From Buxus sempervirens (lineage: Eukaryota; Streptophyta; Magnoliopsida; Buxales; Buxaceae), in the NCBI GenBank assembly GCA_947561395.2, contig OX387185.1:25611866-25675865 (forward strand): a stretch of 64,000 bases of DNA, written 5' to 3'. A program made the position numbers and the translations under genes. Shown here piece by piece: positions 13,501 to 24,848 of the stretch. The notes beneath the pieces are model-generated. The model had not been told where the DNA came from and made no database searches. It saw only the letters and a list, made by a program, of their open reading frames with translations. Positions within the stretch are counted from its first letter, which is position 1, and every line of letters begins with the position of its first letter.

Positions 13501-14279
13501 CCACTTCTCCACTTTGCTAACAAAATCCGGAGTTTCCAGCCACATGTTTTCGAAGCAGAAGGGAGAGGCCTTTTCTATGAGATTCTCGCTTCTCAACATT
13601 AGTGGGTTGTGATCAGAGACTACTCTTGGCATAACTTCAATAACCAATTTTGGAAACTTTGATTCCCAATCCAATGAAACCAGAAATCTGTCAAGCTTTG
13701 AAGAAGAGTGCTTATTAGACTAGGTATATCTTGATCCTCTTATTGGAATATCTAACAGAGCAAGTCTATGAATAAAGTCTGAAAAATCCTGCATTGCTCT
13801 TGACAAATGTTTACACCTTTCCTCTCCGAAGGATATTTGATGACATTAAAGTCTCCCCCCAAACACCACGCTAATTGAGCATTTTTCCTCACCTCCTCCA
13901 ACTCTTCCCACATCCTACACTGCAAGGATTCCGCATTCGGACCATAAACTCCACTCACTAGGAAAGATTCAGTAGATTTGAAGTGAAACAATTGGGCATA
14001 TGCAGAAAATTCTTTGATCCAAGATTGTTGCAACTGAAAAAGCGCACTTTTCCAGGCTAGAATAATTCCACCTACACTCCCTTTTTATGGCAAGTATATC
14101 CGTTGCACCTTGTTGCAGTCTCATATTTCCCCAATAATCCTTCTATCCACCACTTCCAATTTTGATTCTTGAATAATCAAAATATCCGGTTTCTAAGCTC
14201 TGAACAATGACTTAACTGAATCCCTCTTTTCCCTTGAATTCAACCCTCTAGTGTTCCAAATTATTACCTTAATCTTCAT
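10600..14279 (-). pseudogene. LINE copy C ORF2 (endonuclease-RT-zf-RVT), broken
   Basis: The start at 14279 reads MKIKVIIWNTRGLNS, the standard endonuclease N-terminus. 14033-13752 carries VSGVYGPNAE and CLGGDFNVI, containing the GDFN motif. RT pieces are 13674-13327 (VSDHNPLML), 13082-12615 (LNGDKAPGPDGFTLAFF, LIPRKGA, LRPISLVGSVYKIIAK) and 12289-12065 (INHLLFADDILTF, FADD box). The zf-RVT region spans 11976-10836 (SKVAFFTWAARLDKI, CIICKESEKLVEHLLVHC, zinc-binding C and H residues present) and continues in a new frame to 10679. Each break between pieces is a frameshift or stop. A 13-base C run on the plus strand (11795-11807) lies at the position coding RKFLWRGGGG and coincides with one of the frame changes. 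Confidence 0.88.
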
Positions 14280-14289
14280 AAGACAACTC

Positions 14290-16350
14290 TGAGCCCCTCT
14301 TTACACCCTTTCGGTTTCTATTTTTTCCTCTTGCCGAGCTTGGTGTATCATTTACTGACCATATCAACTTCTGAAGCTCTCTTGCCACTTTGTTAGCTTC
14401 CATCTCTTTCTCGTGCTGTGCTTCTATGGCTGTGAATAATGCTGTTGCTTCCATCTCAAATCCTTCAAAGGACACCCCCAAAACTTGGCTCATCACCATT
14501 ATCTTGTTTAGGATCCCTTCAGATGGACCATCATCCACTTGGACCTCTGCCTCATGCTCCTCCCACAGATTTTGCTCACGTGCTAGCTTCAAGGAGCTTG
14601 AATCAGGTAGCTCCATCCTTGGGGGAAGCACGAGCTCGCCTAAGTTTGCTGCCTGCCCCTCAACAATCTGCTACTACTCCTCTCGAGTAGAATCCAAGTC
14701 TGGAGCCGTTTTCACCTTCTCGATCGACACAGGAGAAGAACACGAATCCTCATCGCTAACCATCCACTTCTCTGGTTCTTCCTCCTCAGCAGAAACAAGG
14801 TCCTCTCCTTCTGGTTGAGAGGGCCTCGGAATCTCTTCATCCGAAGAGTGAGCAAATGCTTCACCTTGGGTAGGCACAAGGATGCCATCTTGTTCTTGGT
14901 TACGCTCGCATGGTTCCAACGGCCACTCTGACGAACGCTGTAGCTCGACCTCCTTAGGTAATGGCGCCTCCACCACTCTCTCATCTCCTTCGCCCGAGCT
15001 CCTCCAAGCGTGCGAGAGATTGCTCTGCTTTGCAACATCCTCCTCGACGCTCGGCGATGGGATTCTAACCCTCGCCAGAACATCGCCTCCTCCACTGTAT
15101 CTCCTTGGGAGATAGTGTCTGAGATGGGAGAAGAACTGAAAGTCGAGGGGTGAAAAGCCGAGAAGACACCCCCTCCTTCTTCATGTTCGATCGGGTCCTA
15201 CTCGATTGGGTTTTGCCGAGAAAACACCCCCTTCGACTCCAACTTGGCCCTCCTTACTTCAACTTCATCAAAATCAGGCCCAACCAAGCCCACACTTCTT
15301 ACTACAACTTGGTACTGCGGTCCACTACCTTCTTGGGCCACCCCCACTCGAGATCCAACCTATCGCCATTGCCAGGATCTAGATGATGTACTTGCATGGG
15401 CCCAACGCCCGTTAATTTGAATATTCTCATCAATGGTCTTTGGCCCAGCATTAATGGCCAAATCAGAATTACTGCGCACGTCACCACCTGAATCCTTGAA
15501 CTGCCTCTGGAATTGGGTCCCACTAAAGTCTTTGCCAGACGAGGGATGTCTGTACACGTCACCTTTTTCTTCCTCCAACAACGAGCTCCATGACCGACAG
15601 GGAGCAAGGAAATTATCCGGCAAGATCGAAATTGCCGTTTCAAAGGCATTTGATCCATCCCAAATGCAAACAGAAGAGGGTATTCTTCGCGCTAATCCCT
15701 TTCTGACCTTCATTAAAATCTTGCACAAGTCATTTTGCATCAACTCAATACTCCCTATCTTTTCTGCACCTCCACACAAACCTCCCACCAGCTTCAAGGT
15801 TGACAGAGCGAGGTGATGTAGGGGATTTCCTAATATGGAGATCCAAAGGCCACCCGCCGAAAAAAGACCCAAGCTTGGCCCACCATGCAGCATTGGTCGA
15901 TAGAAACTGACCTTCGATCTTCCTCCAATCCGAATCTCCTTCCTATGAAGAAGCTTCCCCACCTCTTCCTCAGATCAAACAAATGTGATTGCTTCTTGGC
16001 AGACAGTTCAACGATAGAGCAGCTTGGGTCATGGATGCCCGTCAAAACCTCTTGAACTTTGTCCCACCTAGTTCTAGTAAATGGCTGATTACACATCATT
16101 GCTAGACTCCATTTATGGTCTGTCAAGAAATTCCCACAACTGGGCTCCACCCCATATTCTGAACTTGACCGCAAACCCCATACTGTTTAACAGCATCGAT
16201 CATTTTCAGAGGTGTATTGGTCCTCTGTGGTGTATCCCTCTCTTGATGGTTGGGTGGCCTGTTGTCGAACCTTCCTCTCCTTTTCAACACATCTTCCACA
16301 GCCTCACTGATATAGCTCCATCCATTCTGCTGGGGATGTAGAGGGAAAAT
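14290..16350 (-). pseudogene. LINE copy C ORF1 (DUF4283-like), broken
   Basis: The clearest segment is 15962-15360, with GGLWISILGNPLHHLALS followed by GGLCGGAEKIGSIE and IPSSVCIWDG. This parallels the GGTWVMLLGIPVHLW and VNVWDG blocks of copy B ORF1 and marks the DUF4283-type RNA-binding region. Upstream pieces (16353-16123, 16174-15830) lie in other frames. The acidic, low-complexity C-terminal half (15095-14269) runs in two frames up to just before the endonuclease start. In plant LINEs this protein is thought to act as an RNA chaperone for target-primed reverse transcription. Here frameshifts rule out a full product. Confidence 0.72.
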
Positions 16351-17444
16351 CAAACTCCAAGATGACCTGGGCTCAAATGCAGATAGCTACATGAGACTAC
16401 CCCAATGATTCCTTCTTTTTTCCAAGACAAATTTCCTTGCTCTTGACCGAGTAACTCCAATCACTTCGTGCTCGCTAGAATGATCTATTCTTGCTTTAGT
16501 GTTAGACACTAACTATCTCCACTCATCTTCCTGCAGGATTAGCCATCGGGATCTTCTTCCAAATTTTTCTGTTATGCGAATATTCTGGCATGGACTACCA
16601 ACAAATCATTCGAACAGAAATACCTTCTGCTGGATTTTAATCTGAAGCTTTTGAATCGAACGGTTCAACTGAGACCTTCCGCTTTCAACCGCCGATGGAA
16701 GCGAGTGAAGGCGACTTCCCCCACCTCCTTATCTGAGAGAATGAACAGCCTTAACTGATGACATAGGCACTTCTAACAGTCAATTCCTGTATCAATCTCT
16801 CATAACAACCTCCGACGAACGAAAAAACTCACTATTCGTCCAACACCTCCACCGACACCTTCGATGACTTCTCAGGCTTCCTTCGGCTTTGTGCAGGCCC
16901 TTTGATGTGTAGACGGTTGCCTTTCACTCAAACACCTTTGCACAGACCTTCGTGCAAAGGCTTAACCTTCACGTAGAACCTTCACCTTCACGCAGAGTTA
17001 TCACCTCGGACGCTCAATAACATAGTTGTAAAATTGTTGTCTTTTATTTATTTTTTATTAATCAAGGATTTAAAATTGTTAGGTGCATTAACATAGTTGA
17101 AATCATAATTGATTTCAATAGTGGAGGCGAATGGCGTAGGGTGAACGGCAGCTGTTTTTGCGACCGTCGAGCAAGGTGAATAGCGACCGGCAGTTGTGTC
17201 GCGTTCGTGATTGCGTGTTTTGGTTCGGAGTTGGGTGTGGGAGGCTGTCCGAGAGGTGGTCGGCCCTCGTTGAGATGTGCGATCCCTGCAGTTTTGTAGA
17301 AGGAGGTGTGGCTGCCGCGATAGCCAAGTTGAGTGGCTGTGGGGTTTGTCGCATGGGGGAAGCGGAGGTTCGTGCTTAGCTGCTTCAGGCATTTGGTGAC
17401 TGTGTGTTGTTGTTTTTAATGTTGTCTTGATATTGTCGGCGCAA

Positions 17445-20051
17445 ATGGCGGGTTCTGAGGAAAGAGGCGGAGGGTTTAGGGAGGCTCAGGTGGTCGGAGC
17501 GGAAGAGGAGGAAGGAGGATCAGGTTTTTCGGATCTCTCTTTCGGAGTTCGGGAGGATTTGAGGGCACATTCTCAGGTCATCGCCAGGGGAAGATCAAGA
17601 AGGATGGTGAGGGATGTCAAGATTGGCAATAAGATCTTTGTGTTTTATTTTGCAAACATTTCAAACCGTTTGGCTCTAAAGATTAGGGAGAGGAGCAGGT
17701 GGTTTTCGGAGAGCATTTTGTTGGGTGCTGAAGGGGTGAGTTGGTTATGTTCTAAGTTCCAAGGCCTGCGACTGAGGGAGAAGCTTGGACTGTTGGGAAC
17801 CTTTCGTGAAGGAAGTTCGTCGTGCGTTTTGGAGCTCAAGGAGAACGCAAGGGGAAAATACGTTCAGTTAATTATCCTCTCTCGGGCCAGTAGGAGGGTT
17901 TCACTCATGTTCCCTAGAGAGAATGACATTGCAGGCTGGGAATATGTGTTATGGGGTTGTGGACTGCTTAATTCCCGATCAGGTCTGGAAGTGATGGAGT
18001 GCATTGGAAAGCAATGGTTCAAAGGCAATTGAACAAGCTGCTTATCCCAGGATGGAGGTGAGCCGCCAGCTGTGTGCTTGAGGCAGGAGGGGTTCCAGGA
18101 TGATCACTGTTGGAAGTTCCCATTGCTTTGTTCTTCTCCGATGGAAGTTCCTAATTGGGAGAAGGTGGTGCTGGAAGTTGGGAAGGAGGGATTTGCTTTG
18201 TGTTTTTTTCCGATATCGTCTCATGATGTGATTGTGTGTTCGGAGAGGGAAGAGGAGGCAGATTCTCTGTTGAGGAGCCATGTTTTTTTGGCATCTGGAG
18301 TTAAAATCTATTTCTCCCGTTGGGAGGGCAACTCGGTTTATGGGGCTGATTTGGGTTGTGCTGGGGGAACCTGGGTCATGTTATTGGGGATCCCAGTCCA
18401 TCTATGGGTGGAGTCATCTCATAAGGCGATCGGCGAAGTTTGTGGAGGTATTGGGCAGTTGGGCTCTTTTCGGTCCTCAGGGAGGTTTGCAGGTGGTTTT
18501 TCTCTTAAACTTGAGGAGGAGAACCATCTTAAGATTCCTAGAATGGTTAATGTGTGGGATGGGGACTTGAAGTTTAGTGTGTTGGTTCATATTCTTAGTG
18601 AAGGGTGTCATTTTTCCTTATTGCTGGAGGGGCCGGAAGCTTTATCTTTAGGGGGTTGAAGGTTTAGAGGCAAGAGTTTCAAAGAAGCAGTGGAGGGTGG
18701 CAGACCAGAGTCGTCGGGGGTTAGGGAGAATAGGGGGTTGGGTTCAGTTTTAGCTCTGAATGGCGGGGTAGCCAATCAATTGGGGGATGTGGGCCATTGC
18801 AGTGGGCTCGTTCACGGGGGTTAGGGGCCTGGGAGAAGGCAATCTGTTGGTGTTTCGTTGGTTGGGCCTGTGGCGGGCCTTAGTGTGCAGGGTCCTTAGC
18901 AGGGGGGCGCCAGTGGGTCAAGTGGGCTTCCCAGGAGTGGGCGGATTATCGGGCCTATGGTGGATCAGGTCTTTTGGGACCGCACCCAGGGGGTGGCCTG
19001 ACTCCTTTGCCCAGGGGCTCTGTGGGTAAGGACGACGGCGTCTCTTCTCCGCGGGAGGGAAGACGTGTGGACGAAGGTCGTTTAGACTATGGTGCTATCA
19101 GGGGATCCTTGCCGTTGGAGGATGGTGGCTTCCGAGGAGATTGCGATGAGGGAGGGGCCTCTTTAGTCTCAGGCCTTGACGCGCTGGTGGGGTGCGCAAC
19201 AGAGATGGATGTTGATGACGACTTAGCTCCTGTTCCTAGGATGGTGCAGAGGTCGAGTCTAAATCAGCAAGAAGTTGTTTTCGCGCAAGAAAGATGGAAG
19301 GCACAGATCGAGTAGTAGGTGTAGGAGATCATGCTCAAGTTCCTTCAAAGTTCCACAGGGGCTCGGTCGTGCCATTTTACCCTACAGCAAGCGCTGTCGT
19401 CACCTGGCTGCTCTCTGAGAAGGAACGATGCAACAGGCAAGGTCGCAGCTGGTGGTGGTGAGGCTGGGGCCGTCGCATCCGCTTGCGGTAGGTTGGAGGA
19501 GGTGCGCACGGGGCCTAGCGGGGATGCGCTAGGTTGTATGGGGGGAGACAATGCTCTGAATTCTTTCCACAAGGTTTATTCCAGGAGGTCGAAGTTGCGA
19601 GGCAACCATCTTGATTCATCGGCTTTGGAGAATCTCAGCTGGCGTGAATCCTGTTGATGGTTGTAAGTACCAAGATGGGCCCAACGCAGGTATGCTTCCA
19701 GTCGGTTCGTCTCCTTGTAATGAATATGTATTATCTTCTCTTCCGGATGCTTCTTTTACTAGGTGTTACAACAGCTTGAATGTATGTGCTGAAAAGCCAC
19801 AATTGCTGAGCATTGAGGAGGGGAGTTTGGGGGCTGATCAGGTCATTATAAATGGGGGGGATCAGGGTGGTAGTAGGATGGATGGAAATTTGGGGGTGGA
19901 TTCCAATTTAATGTGGGACAGAGTCGAGGCTTTTTCAGAAATGGTGATTGAGGAGGTTATTCCCCGGAATGGGGAGCAAATGCAAATTGGTAGGGTGGTT
20001 GATCAGTTCAAAGGAAGGATTGGGGGAAAGGGAAAGACTAGTGTTCCATGA
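17445..20051 (+). pseudogene. LINE copy B ORF1 (DUF4283-like RNA-binding protein), broken
   Basis: ATG at 17445 opens MAGSEERGGGFREAQ and reads to a stop at 18032. This part contains LCSKFQGLRLREKLGLLG and GWEYVLWGCGLL. A frameshift moves the reading to 18072-18659 (QEGFQDDHCWKFPLLCSS, GGTWVMLLGIPVHLW, PRMVNVWDG). The remainder to 20051 (pieces 18974-19315, 19331-19657, 19611-20051) is a glycine/serine-rich linker in alternating frames. The last piece ends with an ATG/TGA overlap on ORF2: the ORF2 ATG at 20048 precedes the ORF1 TGA at 20049-20051, an ATGA overlap. That overlap suggests coupled translation or reinitiation in the ancestral element. Confidence 0.8.
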
Positions 20052-21968
20052 AGGTGTTGTGTTGGAATATTAGGGGTTTGGGGGGAAGCGATAAAAAACG
20101 GGCGGTTAAGGAATTGTGTAATCGTAGGAAGCCAGATGTGGTCGTTCTCGTTGAATCTAAGTTAGAGGAGGTGGATCAGAGAGTGGTTAGAGGGTTGTGG
20201 CAACTCCAAGGAGTGGAGTGCTTGTTTTTACCATCTTCAGGTAGATCTGGCGGGATTATAGTTATGTGGGACTCTCAAAGCCTTAGCAAGATTGATAGTC
20301 AGTTAGGTACCTTTTCAATTACTATAGGTTTCGAGTCGGTTAGGGTAGCTTTAAGTGGTCTCTTTCTGCTGTTTATGGTCCTTGTCGGGCTAGGGGGAGA
20401 GAGTTATTCTGGTAGGAATTGGATGATAGGACTCCTAGGGATTCCTCTCCCTGGTTGGTGGTGGGTGATTTTAACGTATACAGATTTTCCCATGAGTCTA
20501 ATAACGGTAGGAATCGTGTCACTAGGAGCATGAGGGATTTCTCAAATTGGATCCAGCAGAGTGAGTTAGTTGACTATCCTTTGCAGGGGTGCAGTTTACA
20601 TGGTCAAACCTTTAGATTCCTCCTTTATGTTCTAGGATTGATAGATGTCTTGCGTCTGGATCATGGGATAAGCACTTTATGCCAATGGTTCAAATGGTTC
20701 TCCCTCGTCCTATTTCTGATCATTCGCCATTCATGTTGTCTAATGAGCCCATTCATGGTGGTCCTTCTCCTTTCAGGTTTGAAAACATGTGGCTTTATCA
20801 TCCTTTTTTCCAGAACCTTATTCAGGAGTGGTGGATGGAAGGGAGAAATGTAGTGTCTGGGTGGGAAGGTTTCAGATTTATGGGTTGTTTGTGTGAGGTC
20901 AAGTATAAAATCAAGGAGTGGAATAAGCAAACTTTTGGGAGATTAGAAAGTCAGAAAAAGGCGGCTTTGGATGAAATAGCTGAATTGGATCTTAAGGAGG
21001 GAAGTGGGGTTTGGGGGCCCCATGATAGGAACAGAAGAGTAGAGGTTCAAGCCTCTCTTGAAAGAGTTTTAAAATTTGAGGAGATTCATTGGAGACAAAA
21101 GTCTAGGATAAGATCGTTAAAGGAAGGAGATGGGAACACGGCTTTCTTCCATAGGATGGCGAATGGGAGAAGAATTAAAAACACAATTTTAAGGTTGGAG
21201 GTGGATGGTAGTGTTATTGAGGATGGTGACGTAATTGGTCAGTCTCTTTGTCACTTCTATGCCAATCTGTATAAATCGGAGCAAGAGTTGTATTTCAACC
21301 TAAAGGAGTGTAATCAATCAAAGGTGAGTGAGGAGTTGAATGGGTGGATTGAAAGATGTTTTGAGATGGAAGAAATCAAGGAAGCGATTTGGGAAATGGA
21401 AGGGGATAAAGCTCCTGGGCCCAATGGCTATTCAATTGAATTTTTTAAATATAATTGGGAGATTGTCAAAGACAACTTGCTTCAAGTGTTTCAGGAGTTT
21501 AACACGAATGACATTATCCACAAGGCTACAAATGCGACCTTCCTTGTTCTAATTCCCAAGAAGGTTGGGGCAATTGGGATTAGGGATGTCAGGCCTATCA
21601 GTCTTACTACTAGTGTGTACAAGATTATTGCAAAGGTATTGTCGCTTAGGTTGAAGAAGGTGTTGCCTAAGATTATATTGGGGAACCAAAGTGCTTTTGT
21701 GGAGGGCCGCCAAATAGTGGATTTTGTGTTGATCGCTAATGAATGTGTGGAGAGCAGGAGGAGGTCTCTGGAGCTAGGTGTCATGTGCAAATTATATATT
21801 GAAAGGGCGTTTGATAGAGTGGAATGGGCCTTTATTGATTCAGTGCTAAAATGGAAAGGTTTTGGTGAAGGTGGAGGAGGTGGATTTGGGGTTGTCTGAG
21901 AAATGTTCATTTTTCTATATTGGTTAATGGAGGTGTAACGGGTTTCTTTCCGTCTTCCAGGGGTATTT

Positions 21969-22704
21969 TGATATACGAACCACACCAACCTATGACGAAA
22001 CCCGTAATCGAACAGGAACTTTGATCGTCTAGAATCAGATTTGTATGGAAACCACAACCCGTTGCTTATATTGAAGCAAGAACCTTGGTATGATGAAGAC
22101 GCCACAAACAGGGATGGATGAACCGTTTGATAAGTCGAGGATGAACGCCACAAGGAAATCCTTGATAAGTTCGAAAAGTTCTAAAAGAACCAAAGAGAAG
22201 AATACTCTTAATTTTCTGAATCACAAGTTGTGTTCCTCCATTGTCTTACACACCTATATATATATATAGGCTGAAAATTACATAGAAAAGATAAAAGACT
22301 CTTAGAATAACTAAAAGACTCTTAGGAAACAACAATTTAGAAAAGATAAAAGGACTCTTAGAATAACTAAAAGACTTTTAGATTAACTAAAAGGCTCTTA
22401 GAATAACTAAAAGACCACATTCATTGAATCTAAATAAAAGACTAAATTCATTGAACCAAGTTTGAAGCATTTCATGCCACCTAAGAATTCCTCCATGTGG
22501 ATTCAAATTTTTACTTTGTTGACTTTGATGATGTGGACTAATCTGGTTGGTTCTTCTTTGTTGATCATGTCCAGCTCCTCTTCTTGGACCTTCTTGATTA
22601 AATTATTAAGCTCTTCCTTGAAATGTTTAGCTCGGGCTCTTGTGACGGGTCCAATTGGGACTTTGATGGGTTCTTGTAATTCTTTAGCATCTTTGCCATC
22701 ATCA
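21969..22704. mobile_element. Solo LTR inside LINE copy B (5-bp TSD TATTT)
   Basis: The 736-bp segment begins TGATATACGAACC and ends GCCATCATCA, giving TG...CA termini. It is flanked by identical TATTT at 21964-21968 and 22705-22709. Removing it and one TATTT restores the LINE RT reading through the conserved GIRQGD...LSP region, as comparison with copy A at 1380-1440 shows. No gag or pol is present, so it is a solo LTR left by recombination of a full element. It contains a TATA-like tract and short tandem repeats of ACTCTTAGAATAACTAAAAG (22300-22430). The superfamily cannot be decided from ends alone. Confidence 0.88.
22255..22268. promoter_or_regulatory. TATA-like tract in the solo LTR
   Basis: An uninterrupted run of seven TA repeats (TATATATATATATA) lies at 22255-22268, 287 bp into the 736-bp LTR. 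This is where a TATA box separating U3 from R would be expected if the LTR reads on the plus strand. The orientation is inferred and not proven; the AT-dinucleotide run could also be a plain microsatellite. Confidence 0.4.
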
Positions 22705-24848
22705 TATTTGGTAGGGGGATCCTCTTTCCCCCTTTTTGTTCACTTTGGTTGCGGAGGTATTGCATAACTACTTAATGGTGGGAAGCAACCAGGGGTTGAT
22801 CAAAGGTTTCAAGGTGGGAAGAGATGGGGTGACAATATCCCACTTACAGTTTGCGGATGATACCTTGGTTTTTTTAGAGGCTTCAAATGACCAAATGGTA
22901 TGGTTGAAGAGCATATTGCATATCTTCCACATGGTTTCTGGTTTGAAGGTGAATTGGGAGAAGAGCTCCATGGTTGGTTTGAATCTTGAGGTGGATGAAT
23001 CTCTCTCTCTTAGTCGGATATTAGGGTGTCAGGTGGGTAGCTGGCCTATGTCGTATTTGGGTCTTCCTCTTGGGGCTTCCCCTCGAAACGTTAGTTTTTG
23101 GGAGCCAGTCATTGAGCGAGTGGAGAAGAGGTTAGCCTTTTAGAAAAGGAATTATTTATCTTTGGGGGGTAGGATAATCTTAATCAAGGTCGTGCTTGCT
23201 AATCTTCTAGTATACTTTATGTCTTTGTTTAGGATGTCTACAAGAGTTGTGGCTATCATTGAGAAAGCCCAAAGGGACTTTCTTTGGGAGGGAGGGGGGA
23301 GGAGGAGGAATCATCTTGTAAGGTGGGATAGAGTATGCTTGGATAAGGAGAAGGGTGGTATTGGGGTGGGTATGGTTGCCCATCGTAACTCCTCTCTCTT
23401 AGCTAAGTGGTTGTGGCGCTTCAGCACGGAAAAAGAAAGTTTGTGGCATTAGGTGATTACAAGCAAATATTGAAGGCATGATAATGGATGGTTCATAAAC
23501 TTGAGGTCTCGACCGTCAGGAAATTGCCCATGGAAGGCTATCTTGAAACTTGCTTCTGTCTTCTACCCTCATATTAGATTGTCTGTTGATTCTGGCTCTT
23601 CGGTTCGTTTCTGGCTTGATCACTGGTGGGGCAATCAGCCTTTATTTCTTCAATTTCCTCGTTTATTCTCTTTGGCTCTATTTCCTAATGCGGTTGTCGC
23701 TGACACTTTGCAGTGGTCATCCTCTGGTTTTTCTTGGAATCTTCCTCTTCGAAGAGACCTTCGCTCTTCTGAAATAGAAGAGATTTCTTCTCTTATTGTT
23801 GGGTTAAAGGATGTAGTCCTTAACCCCCTTGGATCTGATAAGGTCTCATGGTCCCTTTCATCCAATATATTGTTCTCTTGCAGATCTTTCTTTAATTTTG
23901 TCTCGCAAACTTCATCTCATTTTCCGGTCCCTTTCCCAGTCCGTAAGCTCTGGAAGCCTAAGGTCCCTCTAAAGGTTAAAGCTTTTCTATTGACTGCCCT
24001 TTTACATAGGATAAACACAGTTGATTTAATCCAAAGAAGATGGAAAAGGATTGCTCTGTCCCCGCAGATTTATTTCATGTGTATGGAAGATGGAGAGAGA
24101 ATTGATCATCTTTTTGTCCATTGTCAGTTTGCCAGTATCTTGTGGAGGCGGTTGCTTGAATTGATTGGAGTGTCTTGGGTGTTTGCAGATTCATTGAATG
24201 CATGTTTTGATCAGTAGCGGGTGAGGGGTCTTAATAGGAGGGGCAATATATTGTATGGTATGTTATTCCATGCAGGGGTTTGTTTCATATGGTTGGAACG
24301 AAATAGCAGGATCTTCAGGGATGTCAGACGATCGGTGGATCAGGTGTTTGATTCCATGTTAATTGCTGTGGCATTGTGGGCTTCGATGCTACTGGAGTTC
24401 TAGGGATTACGGCCTATTCAGATTGTGAAGGAATGGAAGAAGTGGTGTTCTTCGGATCTTACAGTGGAGGATGTTTCGTCGAGAGGGATGAGGGGGTCAC
24501 TCCCAGACATGGGGATTGGAGTCTTTGACGCCATGCCGTGAGATGTGGTGTGATCAGAAACTGAACGGCTTGTTCAGTTTTTGATTTTGGAATCTAGAGA
24601 GTTTGGTCTTTGCTTTTTCCATGTACAATGGATGGTTGGCCGTAGTGCTTTTCGTTTATGTTTTTTTGGGGTATTTTTGGCATTTGTGAGGTCCGTTGTT
24701 TGTGTGTATTTCGTTTGTATACTCTATACTTTATACTTTTCTCCCATATAATATATATATTAACCACCTTCATTATGCATCAAAAAAAAAAAATAGTCTA
24801 GAATATGATCAGAATTTTTATGTTTGATGAGTATTTTATGATTGATAT

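Larger units (their letters stand above)
10490..16990 (-). mobile_element. LINE (L1-type), copy C, near full length
   Basis: On the minus strand the order is a 5' UTR (about 16990-16400), ORF1 (about 16350-14290), endonuclease from 14279, RT, zf-RVT ending near 10680, a 3' UTR with a 12-bp stem-loop, and a short poly-A (T8 on the plus strand, 10490-10497). Its proteins are clearly more diverged from copies A and B than those are from each other, so it belongs to a separate LINE family. The 5' boundary is approximate, because I found no clean target-site duplication joining 10489 with 17000-17050. The element has several frameshifts and looks inactive. Confidence 0.88.
20048..24403 (+). pseudogene. 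LINE copy B ORF2 (endonuclease-RT-zf-RVT), broken and LTR-interrupted
   Basis: The endonuclease begins MKVLCWNIRGLGGSDKKRA at 20048. It shifts frame near 20350 and again near 20420, where VVGDFNVYRFSHES carries the GDFN motif. RT runs 20679-21899 (LKEGDGNTAFFHRMANGRR, GDKAPGPNGYSIEFF, LIPKKVGAIG). In motif A the first catalytic Asp is replaced by Tyr (KLYIERAFDRVEW, codon TAT at 21795-21797). After the LTR insertion, 22736-23143 carries the FADD box. 23162-23452, 23501-24217 and 24221-24403 carry zf-RVT (KVPLKVKAFLLTALLHRIN, DHLFVHCQFA). Several stops and frameshifts remain even if the LTR is ignored. Confidence 0.9.
17100..24793 (+). mobile_element. LINE (L1-type), copy B, full length, split by a solo LTR
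   Basis: On the plus strand the order is a GC-rich 5' UTR (about 17100-17444), ORF1, endonuclease from 20048, RT, zf-RVT, a T-rich 3' UTR and poly-A at 24781-24792. It belongs to the same family as copy A. A 736-bp LTR insertion (21969-22704) separates RT motif GIRQGD from the FADD region, so the element proper is about 6.9 kb. It lies head-to-head with copy C, with only about 100 bp between the two 5' ends. The exact 5' end and target duplication were not resolved. Confidence 0.92.

Noticed and set aside
10440..17050. Target-site duplication for LINE copy C (TTGTTGT on both sides)
   Set aside because: The shared 7-mer is low complexity and not positioned exactly at both ends; not better than chance in AT-rich sequence.
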